Positions 39,632 through 47,558 of a stretch of DNA of 64,000 nucleotides are shown in pieces. This DNA comes from JBDHWG01 sp046328525. GTDB lineage: Bacteria > Chloroflexota > Anaerolineae > Epilineales > JAHCIE01. Within the stretch, counting starts at the first letter, position 1. The number at the start of each line of letters is the position of its first letter. The stretch covers positions 248,001 through 312,000 of the forward strand of contig JAXLWK010000008.1 of the NCBI GenBank assembly GCA_046328525.1, given 5' to 3'. The notes below the pieces were generated by a model. It was not told where the DNA came from, made no database searches, and was given only the letters and a program-made list of their open reading frames with translations. A program made the translations under genes and the position numbers.

Positions 39632-42297
39632 TGGCCGAGCGGCCTGATCTCATGCCCCTGGTGGACCTCTGCCTGCGCCGCATCCGCGCCGGCGAGAGCC
39701 TCGACGCCTGCCTGGCGGATTACCCCGCCGAGGCGGCCGAGCTGCGTCCCCTGCTGCAGACGGCCCTCCTCCTGCGCGCAGTCTCGCCGCCCCCCGTTCC
39801 TGATCCGGCTCGGCGCGCGGCCAACCGCGCCCGCTTCCTCAATCAGGCGGCGTCGCTCCAGGCCCCCGTCGCTGTGGACATGTCTACGGCCCTCGATGCG
39901 TGTCTGCTGCGCATCCACAGCGGCGACTCCATCGAGACGGCGCTGGCCGACTACCCCGCGCAGGCCGCGGCCCTCCGCCCGCTCATCGAGACGGCGCTGG
40001 CCGTGCGCACTGTGCCGGCCGCGCCCACTCCCGACGCGGCCAAGCGCCTGGCGTACCGCGAGCGCTTCCTCACCCTCGCCGCCGCCATGCTCGGCACGGC
40101 TGCGCGCGTCAGCGCCAACGGCCACGTCCCGCAGACGGCGCAGCCCGCCCCGGCGGCCCCCTGGTATCGCCGCGCCTACGCCGCGCTCCTGGCGTTCCTG
40201 ACGACGCCCGGCCCCGGGCGGCGCGTCGGCATCGCGGCGGCCGGATTGGTCCTCGTGCTGGCCGTCATGGGCAGCGGCGTGCTCGCCGTGTCCGCCGAGA
40301 GCCTGCCCGGCGACCCGCTGTATCCCGTGAAGGAAGCCACGCGCTCGGTCGAGTTGGCCCTGACCTTCACGCCGGAAGCGCGGGCGGCTGTGCTGGAGAA
40401 GCAAGACTCCGAGAAACAGACCGAGATTGTGCTCCTGCAGGAGCGCCCGTCGCGGCCGGCCCTGGTCGCCATCCCCGCGTTCAGCGACATTCTTGTCTCG
40501 GTGGACGCGGAGGGCGTCTGGACGGTGGGGCGGGTGCGCGTGCGCGTCTCGCCCGACATGCTGGCTCAGATCGGCAGCCGCGTGCGGATTGCTGGCTCGC
40601 TTGGGCCGGACGGCGTTGTGGACGCGACCCAGGTCGTCGTCCTGGCGTCGCCGCCCGGCGCCGTGAAGCTCGCCCAGCAGCCGACGGCAACGGTCGTGAG
40701 TGGCAGCATTGCCCTGGGTGGAGCGGCTGAGGCGACCGCAACGGCGCCAGCGGCGGCGGCGGCGAGTTCCGCGACGGCCGCGCCGTCGGCTGCGCCGACC
40801 GACCGCGCCGGGCGCGAGGGTCAGTCGGCGGCCAGGAGCGGTGGCGGGACCGCCACGCCCACCGCGCCGGGTTCCCCCAGCGCCGCGTCGGCGCCCGGTC
40901 TCAGCCCGGCCGCGCCGCCCGCGACCTCGACCCCGATGCGTATCCTGGCGCAGCCGACGGCCTCAGACACAGGCGCCGCGCCGGCTGCCCCGCCCACCGG
41001 CGAGATCGCGCCGGCGATCAGCACTCCCGTGCCGCGCGTGACGGAGCGGCCGACCGAGACGCGGCGCGGCTCCGACATCCGCCTGCCCAACGTGAAGCTC
41101 GCCAAGCTCATCACGAAGGATGTCGGCCCGAACCGGGTGTGGCTGGCATATCGCAGCGGCGACCCGGCCCAATCGTTGTACGTCGTCCTGGATGCGAACA
41201 CCGATGTCGAGGGGGGCGCGCTCGCCGAGGGCCGGACGGTGGACATCCGCGGCCCGGAGGCGGATGTCAGCCTCCTGCGCTCGACCCTCGGCAGCCTGGC
41301 CGACCAGATTCTGCCGGGCCTCGGCACGTCGTCCAACGCGCCGCAACCCGACGTGCGCAGCGGCGGCACGAGTCAGTCCACGGTGCTGGTGGTGCGGGCG
41401 CGGCGGATCACGATTGTCGCCGACGCGCCGCCACCAGAGCAGGATGTCAACGGCATCGTCGTCAGCCGCGTGCCGAGCGACGACGGGCAGTCGTGGCAGT
41501 GGACGCTGTCCGTGGGCGGCGAGCCGCTCGTCATCGTCCAGGACGCGAACACGGACATGCCCCAGGATACCCCGGCCGATCCCACGGGCGTCCCGGCGCG
41601 CGTCTCCTACATCGTCCGAAACGGCGTCAACGTTGCCACGCGCATCCGCTTCTCGCCGCGCGTCACCCCCACGCCAACGCCCGCCGGCTACTGGTTCGAC
41701 GGAGCCTGGGCGGTGTTCAGAGTGGGCGCAAATAGCTGGTTCGCCGGCGGCTACACGATCGCGCTGCAGGACACGACGCGCATCATCTTAAAGCCCGCTG
41801 ACAGCACGATCGCGGACACGTCGCTGACGGGCGACGAGTACACGCGCACCACCATAGGCTCCCGCGTGCGGCCAGGTCTCACGATCCGTGTCTCCGGCGC
41901 GCACCAGCCGGGGAATCCGCCGGCCATTGTGGCCGATGTTGTGCTCGTCTGGGGCGCGCGCAACAGCGTCCCGACCAGCGCTCCGCCCGACGCCACGGCG
42001 ACGGATGCGCCGCCGCCGCCAACCGCGACAGATGCGCCGCCGCCATCACCAACGGCGACGAACCCGCCGCCCCCGACGCCCACGGCGACAGACGCGCCGC
42101 CGCCATCACCGACCGCGACGAACCCGCCGCCCCCAACGCCCACAGCGACAGACGCGCCGCCGCCATCGCCCACGGCGACGAACCCGCCGCCCCCGACGAC
42201 GACATCTCCACCGCCGACGGCGACCTCACCCGCCCAGGCGACCCGCCCGGCCGCCGGGAAGCCCACAGCCGCCGCGACGCCCCGACCTGGCGGCTAG
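39631..42297 (+). CDS. DUF5667/DUF5666-like membrane-anchored partner of the ECF sigma factor
   Basis: 888 residues from ATG 39631 (a GTG one codon earlier is possible). Two helical repeats at the N-terminus (LCLRRIRAGESLDACLADYP, repeated as CLLRIHSGDSIETALADYPA) could bind the sigma factor. One membrane helix at about 198-217 is followed by the DUF5667-like VSAESLPGDPLYPVKEATRS and a DUF5666-like beta-domain (VRIAGSLGPDGVVDATQVVV), repeated in part later (residues about 490-760). The tail is Pro/Thr repeats. The topology fits an anti-sigma factor sensing the cell envelope, coupled by overlap to the sigma gene. The tail repeat PPPPTPTATDAPPPSPTATN recurs about three times. Confidence 0.75.
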   Translation: MAERPDLMPLVDLCLRRIRAGESLDACLADYPAEAAELRPLLQTALLLRAVSPPPVPDPARRAANRARFLNQAASLQAPVAVDMSTALDACLLRIHSGDSIETALADYPAQAAALRPLIETALAVRTVPAAPTPDAAKRLAYRERFLTLAAAMLGTAARVSANGHVPQTAQPAPAAPWYRRAYAALLAFLTTPGPGRRVGIAAAGLVLVLAVMGSGVLAVSAESLPGDPLYPVKEATRSVELALTFTPEARAAVLEKQDSEKQTEIVLLQERPSRPALVAIPAFSDILVSVDAEGVWTVGRVRVRVSPDMLAQIGSRVRIAGSLGPDGVVDATQVVVLASPPGAVKLAQQPTATVVSGSIALGGAAEATATAPAAAAASSATAAPSAAPTDRAGREGQSAARSGGGTATPTAPGSPSAASAPGLSPAAPPATSTPMRILAQPTASDTGAAPAAPPTGEIAPAISTPVPRVTERPTETRRGSDIRLPNVKLAKLITKDVGPNRVWLAYRSGDPAQSLYVVLDANTDVEGGALAEGRTVDIRGPEADVSLLRSTLGSLADQILPGLGTSSNAPQPDVRSGGTSQSTVLVVRARRITIVADAPPPEQDVNGIVVSRVPSDDGQSWQWTLSVGGEPLVIVQDANTDMPQDTPADPTGVPARVSYIVRNGVNVATRIRFSPRVTPTPTPAGYWFDGAWAVFRVGANSWFAGGYTIALQDTTRIILKPADSTIADTSLTGDEYTRTTIGSRVRPGLTIRVSGAHQPGNPPAIVADVVLVWGARNSVPTSAPPDATATDAPPPPTATDAPPPSPTATNPPPPTPTATDAPPPSPTATNPPPPTPTATDAPPPSPTATNPPPPTTTSPPPTATSPAQATRPAAGKPTAAATPRPGG

Positions 42298-42344
42298 GCT
42301 CGTTCACGAAATTCACGGAATTTGCGCCACGTTGACGACGAAAC

Positions 42345-42390
42345 TATAATTCTGTCTCATTGAGCAGACGCCGCCGCTTCTCTGCTCAAT
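42345..42390 (+). promoter_or_regulatory. -10 box and 5' leader hairpin of the secreted propeller-like gene
   Basis: TATAAT at 42345-42350; then a perfect 9-bp stem ATTGAGCAG (42359-42367) / CTGCTCAAT (42382-42390) right at the expected start of the transcript, 30 nt before the ATG. It may stabilise the mRNA 5' end. Confidence 0.45.
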
Positions 42391-42419
42391 GCCCGTATAG
42401 CCCAGGAGCATTTCATTCC

Positions 42420-44078
42420 ATGGCGCGGTCTAATGTCATTCGCCTGTGCATTTCCCTGGCGGCAATCCCTGTCCTTTTTGCGCTTGGCGCGCTGACAATT
42501 CCCGATGCCCACGCTCAATCCCGAAAAGCGCCCCGCTCGACGCCGCTCGCGCCCGGCCGCGCGGTGCTGACGGCGACCATGCCGGTGTCCGTGAGCGCCG
42601 CGCTCGCCATGGAGATGGGCTTGTCAGCCGAGCCGGTGCGGGACCCGTCCATTGCCGTCGGGCCGGACGGCACCGCCCATTTTGCGTGGTGGAGCCCCAC
42701 CAACCTGCTTTGGAATCCGTGCGACGGGCCGAACACGCCGAGCAACCCGGGCAATGCCGTGTTCTATGCCTACATCGAGCCGTCGGCGAACAAACCCATG
42801 GTAAGTGGGCCAGTCGCCAATCGAAGCCGGCCGCGGCTGAGCGTGGGCCTGGACAATACGCTGTTCATGGCGTGGCAGAAGTGCAACACCAATACGATGC
42901 AGTACCACCCTGCGTTCGACTGGGCGCCGGCGCGGTCGTGGCGCGAGATTCAGTACCTGGCGCCGTTTACGTTCACGACGGGCTACGAGGACGTCAATCC
43001 CCTCGACCGGCTCAATAGCCAGCGCTATGTGGACGGCACCGACGCGCCGTTCCCCTTCATCGCCCAGGAGAACGGTCAGAGCCGGCTGCATCTCATCTGG
43101 GGACGCTCCGATACGCAAGCGCCAGACGCCGCGCCCGCGCTCTACTACGCCCGCCCCGTAACTGACGATAAGCCGATCACGGACCCGCGCACCCCCGACC
43201 CTCGCCTTGAGACCACGACCATCTCGATCGCCGACTACGCCGGGCAGTCGCCCTCGATGGCCGTGTTCGAGAACAACGGCAACATGGAGGCGCACGTCGT
43301 CTGGCAGGCGCAGGTTGCGCCAGACTGCGACATGTCTGAGATCGAGTGGGGGTACGCGCCGAATCTCCCGCCCACGCTCACCACCGCCGAGCCGGGCACG
43401 CTGCCGCCGACGTGGGAGATGGCCCGAGCTATCTCAATGAATGGCGAGAGCAAGCGCGCCGCGAAAGGCCCGTCCTCGTGCGGCTCCGTCACCCGCACCG
43501 CTCTCCACCCGGCGACGGCGACGGGGCCGGACGCCACACTGTACGCCGTGTGGGCCGAGTGGGCTGGCGAGAACCCCGACTACGAGATTATGGCCGCGCA
43601 TCTCATGCGCGACTCCGCCGGCATCTTCTGGAGCGAGCCTGTCACCGTCACGATGGCCTCGCGCTCCATGACTCTGGCAGCCGCGACCGCCGTGGACAAG
43701 CGCGGCCGCCAGTACGTGTTGTGGAACGAAGGGCTTGACAAGATCGAGCTAAAGGCGATGGACGCGAACGAGAAGTGGGCGACGACGCCGATTCAGCTCA
43801 ATCGCGGCGCGGACTGCGAGGGAACGCCGAGCGCGTCGGGCCAGAAGGTCGGCGACGTGGGCCTGGCCTACGATCCCGTGCAGGACCGGCTGCACGCCAT
43901 CTGGCTGGCGCGCACAGCCACCGCCAACCTGCCGAACCGGCTGTGCTACGCCAGCGTGGACGTCAAGCCCGACGTCAAGCCCACGTATCAGGTGTACCTG
44001 CCTCTGGTCAGCCGGGCGGCGACACCCCCTGTTAGCGCGGCGAAGGTCTCCGGCATCCGGCCCCTCGCCCGCCCGTAA
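42420..44078 (+). CDS. Secreted BNR/sialidase-like beta-propeller protein, unknown function
   Basis: 552 residues from ATG 42420. A signal peptide (SLAAIPVLFALGALTIPDAH, AQ cleavage) leads to repeated units of the type RDPSIAVGPDGTAHFAWWSP, SRPRLSVGLDNTLFMAWQKC, FIAQENGQSRLHLIWGRSD, ATGPDATLYAVWAEW and AAATAVDKRGRQYVLWNEG. These aromatic-ended blades are typical of sialidase or BNR-type propellers that bind or cut surface glycans, but no catalytic sialidase residues could be assigned. It sits next to ECF sigma genes, and it may be a surface target of that regulon. A strong terminator follows. Confidence 0.7.
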   Translation: MARSNVIRLCISLAAIPVLFALGALTIPDAHAQSRKAPRSTPLAPGRAVLTATMPVSVSAALAMEMGLSAEPVRDPSIAVGPDGTAHFAWWSPTNLLWNPCDGPNTPSNPGNAVFYAYIEPSANKPMVSGPVANRSRPRLSVGLDNTLFMAWQKCNTNTMQYHPAFDWAPARSWREIQYLAPFTFTTGYEDVNPLDRLNSQRYVDGTDAPFPFIAQENGQSRLHLIWGRSDTQAPDAAPALYYARPVTDDKPITDPRTPDPRLETTTISIADYAGQSPSMAVFENNGNMEAHVVWQAQVAPDCDMSEIEWGYAPNLPPTLTTAEPGTLPPTWEMARAISMNGESKRAAKGPSSCGSVTRTALHPATATGPDATLYAVWAEWAGENPDYEIMAAHLMRDSAGIFWSEPVTVTMASRSMTLAAATAVDKRGRQYVLWNEGLDKIELKAMDANEKWATTPIQLNRGADCEGTPSASGQKVGDVGLAYDPVQDRLHAIWLARTATANLPNRLCYASVDVKPDVKPTYQVYLPLVSRAATPPVSAAKVSGIRPLARP

Positions 44079-44096
44079 TAGGACCTGTTTTATTGA

Positions 44097-44132
44097 AGGC
44101 CCTTCCCTGGCGGCGCTGCCAGGGAAGGGCCT
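44097..44132. terminator. Bidirectional intrinsic terminator between convergent genes
   Basis: A perfect 15-bp stem AGGCCCTTCCCTGGC (44097-44111) / complement (44118-44132), loop GGCGCT. It lies between the convergent genes ending at 44078 and 44176. T-rich TTTTATTG flanks the left arm, serving the minus direction. Confidence 0.8.
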
Positions 44133-44175
44133 CTGCGTACTCTATGGGGGCTGAGACGGGGCGAGAAGCGGATGC

Positions 44176-45414
44176 TTAGCGAGATGCCAGCGACAGGTTC
44201 GGCCCACTGATGGTCAGCGTGCCGTTGAGCGGCTCCTGGGAGTTGTTGAAAATCTGGACGTAGTACGTGCCGGCCGAGTTCAACACCCCCTGCCACACCT
44301 TCGGCACGCCCAGGAAGTAGTCAATCCCGCTGTCGTTCTTGGTGTTGACGTTCGAGACATCCGGCGAACTGGCGACGGTGTAGGCATTCTCGAACTGGCG
44401 GTTGCCGCTCTCGTCGCGGATGACCACGCCGCTCTCGTCGCGGCGGGTCGGCGGCTCAACGCCGCTCATGAGCCAGGCGGCGCGCTGCGGGTCGTACAGG
44501 TAGAAGCCCGTGTTGTGGGCCAGGTCCGGGTTGCTCGCGTTGTCGAACGTGAACCGAATACTTTGCTGGGCGATGTCCACCCCGCGGCGCTCATCGCGCT
44601 TCATCTGCTCGACGCTGTACTCTTGCGGCACGGCGAAACTGAACCACGCGCTCTGGCCAGGCGCGACCGAGACGTTCACGGGGGCCGCCGTCAGTGGCGT
44701 GGCCTGGCCGATGTTGGTGTTGCTCGGCCCGCTCATCGCCGGGGCTGTCATCGCCGGGGCAGCCGCGCTGCCGGCGGCAGCCGTCGCCGCCACCGCGCTC
44801 TGCACCGCGGTGGGCTGCGCCGAGGCCAGGCTCAGGTTGGGGCCGGTGATGGTCAGCGAGTAGTTCATCGGCTCGCCTGACTGGTTGAAGACCTCGACGT
44901 AGTAGGCGCCGGCGTCATTCAGGACGCCTTCCCACATCTTGGGGGCGTTCAGGAAGACATCGGCGCCGTCCGGCAGGCTTCCGCTCGGCGTGGGCGACCC
45001 CTCGCCGAACCAGGCCGGCTGCGCCACGGGCTTGCCCTCCGCATTCAGGGCGCTGGGCGGCACGATGCCGTTCATCACCCAGCGGCCGCCCTGCGGATCG
45101 TACACATGGAAGCCGGTGTTGTGGGCGATGTCGGGATTGCTGGAGTTACTGAACTGGAGGGTCAGGGTCTGTGGGGTGATGTTCACGCCGTTGCGCTCAT
45201 CGCGCTTCATCTGCCCGACGCTGTACTCCTGCGGCACAACGAAGCTGTACCACGCGCTCTGGCCGGGCGCCAGCGTCCCCTGCGCGGGCGCGATGCTCAA
45301 CGCCAGGGCCTTGCCAATGTCGGTTGGGCCGCTATCGGCCGACGCTGCGGCCGCCATGACGGCCACGAGCGCCACAACAGCCGTGACTATCCACAAACTG
45401 CGCAACTTCATCAT
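44176..45414 (-). CDS. Secreted protein with two duplicated domains, unknown function
   Basis: 412 residues from ATG 45414 with GGAG upstream. Signal peptide ending ASADS. The rest is two copies of a domain of about 180 residues: APGQSAWYSFVVPQEYSVGQ...MKRDERNGVNI and APGQSAWFSFAVPQEYSVEQ...MKRDERRGVDI, both ending YYV(E/Q)(V/I)FN(Q)S.EP(M/L)N and LTI(T/S)GPNLSLAS. An Ala-rich linker of about 35 residues separates them. The repeat starts like a pre-peptidase C-terminal (PPC) domain, but its large insertion (SNPDIAHNTGFHVYDPQGGR) is not familiar. Extracellular structural or binding protein is a guess. It has its own upstream region with GTTTAC/GTAAAC inverted words at 45428-45462. Confidence 0.7.
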   Translation of the reverse strand: MMKLRSLWIVTAVVALVAVMAAAASADSGPTDIGKALALSIAPAQGTLAPGQSAWYSFVVPQEYSVGQMKRDERNGVNITPQTLTLQFSNSSNPDIAHNTGFHVYDPQGGRWVMNGIVPPSALNAEGKPVAQPAWFGEGSPTPSGSLPDGADVFLNAPKMWEGVLNDAGAYYVEVFNQSGEPMNYSLTITGPNLSLASAQPTAVQSAVAATAAAGSAAAPAMTAPAMSGPSNTNIGQATPLTAAPVNVSVAPGQSAWFSFAVPQEYSVEQMKRDERRGVDIAQQSIRFTFDNASNPDLAHNTGFYLYDPQRAAWLMSGVEPPTRRDESGVVIRDESGNRQFENAYTVASSPDVSNVNTKNDSGIDYFLGVPKVWQGVLNSAGTYYVQIFNNSQEPLNGTLTISGPNLSLASR

Positions 45415-45521
45415 CGTGTTCTCCTATGTTTACAACGCAAACTAATCCAGCCCCCATAGTAAACACGATGACTGCCTCCGCAAGTTTCGCCCCATTATGA
45501 GAGAATGGTGAGAGTCGGCGG

Positions 45522-46208
45522 TCACGCCATGATGGCCGCCACGACGGCGTCGGTGTCGCTCAAGGTGGGGAAGACGGCGTCGGCCCCGGCCGCGCGCAGA
45601 TCCTCCTCGGCGTAGCGCCCGGTGGCGACGCCGATAGTGCGTACCCCCAGGCTCTCGCCACACGCGATGTCCAGCGGCGTGTCGCCGATGATGACGATGT
45701 TGTGGCCGCGGAACGTGCGCCCCGTCAGCGCCTCGGCGCGGGAGACGGCGAGCTGCGGTAGCTCGGTGCGCGCCTGCGCCTCGTTGCCGTAGGCGGCGAC
45801 GCGGAACCGCGCCGGATCGAGGCCGACGGCGCGCAGTTTGATGGTCGCCGTCGCGTCCAGGTTGCCGGTCAGCAGCCCGATCACGACGTCCTTGCGCTTC
45901 TCCAGCGCATCCAGCAAGTGGTGCGCGCCATCCAGGGCGCGCATCTGGTGCTGCGGCAGGATGCGCTCTAGCTCGACGGCGTAAAGCGCCCAGTACTCCG
46001 GCAGCCGCGCCTGCGCCTCGTCCACGTCCATCCCGGCGTACTGGAGCAGCTCGACCACGATCTGGGTGTCTATCTTGCCGGCCATGTGGTAGCCCGTCGG
46101 GATCTCCTGGATGCCGTAGAAGTCGCGCAGGGTGTTGAGCATCGCCGCCGCCCCCGCGCCGTCCGGCGTCAGGAGGGTCTGGTCTATGTCGAAGAGGACG
46201 AGCTTCAT
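45522..46208 (-). CDS. HAD-superfamily hydrolase (phosphoglycolate phosphatase-like)
   Basis: 228 residues from ATG 46208. Nucleophile motif LVLFDIDQTLLTPDG (DxDxT), motif II in VIGLLTGNLDATATIKLRAV and motif IV in VIIGDTPLDIACGESLGVRT, with a helical cap after motif I. Such enzymes remove phosphate from small metabolites; DIDQT with a small cap and the TGN motif place it among the Gph-like phosphatases. It follows the Dabb gene by 5 nt and is the third gene of an HD-Dabb-HAD operon. An in-frame extension upstream is not coding for the same fold. Confidence 0.88.
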   Translation of the reverse strand: MKLVLFDIDQTLLTPDGAGAAAMLNTLRDFYGIQEIPTGYHMAGKIDTQIVVELLQYAGMDVDEAQARLPEYWALYAVELERILPQHQMRALDGAHHLLDALEKRKDVVIGLLTGNLDATATIKLRAVGLDPARFRVAAYGNEAQARTELPQLAVSRAEALTGRTFRGHNIVIIGDTPLDIACGESLGVRTIGVATGRYAEEDLRAAGADAVFPTLSDTDAVVAAIMA

Positions 46209-46213
46209 GCGGC

Positions 46214-46504
46214 CTACATCTCGAAGTCTACGGAGCAGATGTGGTCGCTCATCTCGCGCCCTCGCGTCGCCACCGGCACGTGCACCGGGTCGTCGGCGTA
46301 GCGGCGCACGTCGTCCAGCGTCTCGAAGTCGCACACCAGGGCGACGTCGTAGGCGCGGGCGCTGCGGATGAGGTCGTAGCCGGCGGTGAGGTTGTGGACG
46401 TAGGGGATGCGCGGCGCCATGGCGAGGGCCGACGCGATCCAGGCGTCGCGCTCCTCCGCCGTGACGGTGGGCTTGTACTTGAACAGGACGACGTGGCGGA
46501 TCAT
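46214..46504 (-). CDS. Dabb (stress-responsive ferredoxin-like) domain protein
   Basis: 96 residues from ATG 46504, which overlaps the stop of the HD gene (ATGA). Motifs: MIRHVVLFKYKPTVTAEERD, then ALAMAPRIPYVHNLTAGYDL, a DVALVCDFETLDDVRRYADD block and PVHVPVATRGREM. This is the dimeric alpha/beta barrel Dabb family (PF07876), which includes stress-induced proteins and small cyclases; the enzymatic role is unknown. Its neighbours, an HD hydrolase and a HAD phosphatase, suggest a metabolite-repair unit. Confidence 0.9.
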   Translation of the reverse strand: MIRHVVLFKYKPTVTAEERDAWIASALAMAPRIPYVHNLTAGYDLIRSARAYDVALVCDFETLDDVRRYADDPVHVPVATRGREMSDHICSVDFEM

Positions 46505-47076
46505 GGGCGCACTCCTTCGACCCCCAGGGTCGGGGCAATGTTCTGCATGGCGGTGAGGACGATTCCGATGTGCTCTTCGAGCGGCACGCCCAGCTCGGCC
46601 GCGCCCTGCTCGATGTCTTCGCGGTTGACGCCCCGCGCGAACGCCTTGTCCTTCCAGCGCTTGCGCACGGCGCGCACGTCTACGTCGTGGATGCTCTTGG
46701 TCGGGCGGACGAGGGCTGTCGCCATGATGAGGCCGGTCAGCTCGTCCACGGCGAACAGCGCCTTCTCCATGGACGAGACGCGGGGGACGCCGGTAAAGTC
46801 GGCGTGGGAGAGGATGGCGACGATCATGTCCTCCGGGACGCCGCGCTCGCGCAGGATTTTCGCGCCCTCGGTCGGGTGGTCGGGGAACGTCGGGTGAACC
46901 TCCCAGTCGAAGTCGTGGAGCAGGCCGACGACGCCCCACTCGTCCGGGTTTCCGTCGTAGCGCGGCGCGTAAGCGCGCATCGCCGCCTCGACGGCGAGCA
47001 TGTGCTTGCGCAGGCCATCGCCCTGGATGTACTCGGTGACGATGGTCCACGCCTGGTCGCGGGGAAAAGTAGACAA
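46501..47076 (-). CDS. HD-domain phosphohydrolase
   Basis: 191 residues from a TTG start at 47076, chosen because AGGAGGG lies 5 nt upstream and the reading frame has no earlier ATG. Metal ligands: the His in LRKHMLAVEAAM, the HD pair in VGLLHDFDWEVHP, a further His in AILSHADFTGVP and the late Asp in FAVDELTGLI. This layout matches the uncharacterised HDIG-type small hydrolases that act on nucleotides or similar phosphates. First gene of an operon with Dabb and HAD. Divergent from the small gene at 47197. Confidence 0.88.
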   Translation of the reverse strand: MSTFPRDQAWTIVTEYIQGDGLRKHMLAVEAAMRAYAPRYDGNPDEWGVVGLLHDFDWEVHPTFPDHPTEGAKILRERGVPEDMIVAILSHADFTGVPRVSSMEKALFAVDELTGLIMATALVRPTKSIHDVDVRAVRKRWKDKAFARGVNREDIEQGAAELGVPLEEHIGIVLTAMQNIAPTLGVEGVRP

Positions 47077-47156
47077 ACGAACCCTCCTGATAGTCTACAC
47101 TCTGGCCGCCTATTGTAGCCAGACCCGGAGAATTCGTCCAACAAATCCCAATGCGG

Positions 47157-47162
47157 TATAAT
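47157..47162 (+). promoter_or_regulatory. Putative -10 box upstream of the small ORF at 47197
   Basis: TATAAT, 34 nt before the ATG. No good -35 at the right distance. Confidence 0.4.
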
Positions 47163-47196
47163 CTCAGGCGGACCACATGGTCAGGAGTACGGCAAG

Positions 47197-47484
47197 ATGG
47201 CGACACAATCTGGCGCTCCCCTGTCCCCACAGCAGGTGAGCGATCTCGCCTACCAGGACTTTGACGAGCGCGCGCTCCACGTTGACATGGCCGCCAGGAT
47301 CGCCCGGCGCGAGGCTCTGCTGGCCGACCTGCCGACGACGGCGGAGTATCGCCGCGCCCGCGCCGACTTGCTCTACACCCTGGGTGCGCTCTACCGCGCC
47401 AACGGCGGCGCCGCCGACGCCCTGACCGCGCTCCAGGAGGCCGTCGCCCTGGTCCCCGACGATGCCCTGATGAACGGATTGTGA
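47197..47484 (+). CDS. Small TPR-like protein, unknown function
   Basis: 95 residues from ATG 47197, with AGGAG 8 nt upstream. An N-terminal helix pair (QQVSDLAYQDFDERALHVDM) and a TPR-like motif LLYTLGALYRANGGAADALT followed by ALQEAVALVPDDA. The helix-turn-helix pattern with G at position 8 and A at 20 is TPR-like, but one repeat only. The TATAAT of the next gene lies 10 nt after the stop. Confidence 0.65.
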   Translation: MATQSGAPLSPQQVSDLAYQDFDERALHVDMAARIARREALLADLPTTAEYRRARADLLYTLGALYRANGGAADALTALQEAVALVPDDALMNGL

Positions 47485-47494
47485 AGCCTGCGCG

Positions 47495-47500
47495 TATAAT
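47495..47500 (+). promoter_or_regulatory. Putative -10 box of mutY
   Basis: TATAAT, 58 nt before the preferred mutY ATG at 47559. Confidence 0.4.
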
Positions 47501-47558
47501 TACCTCTGCGCAACCCCATCCGTTCATCCGTGACGAATCCGTTGACAGCGAATTCCCT

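Noticed and set aside
42000..42200. CCGCCGCC-rich repeats resembling a satellite or CRISPR
   Set aside because: They encode the PPPPTPTATDAPPPSPTATN repeats in the tail of the sigma-partner protein.
45522..46538. N-terminal extension of the HAD gene to 46538
   Set aside because: The extra codons overlap the Dabb gene in another frame and are Arg/Pro/His-rich; the DxDxT motif lies right after the ATG at 46208.
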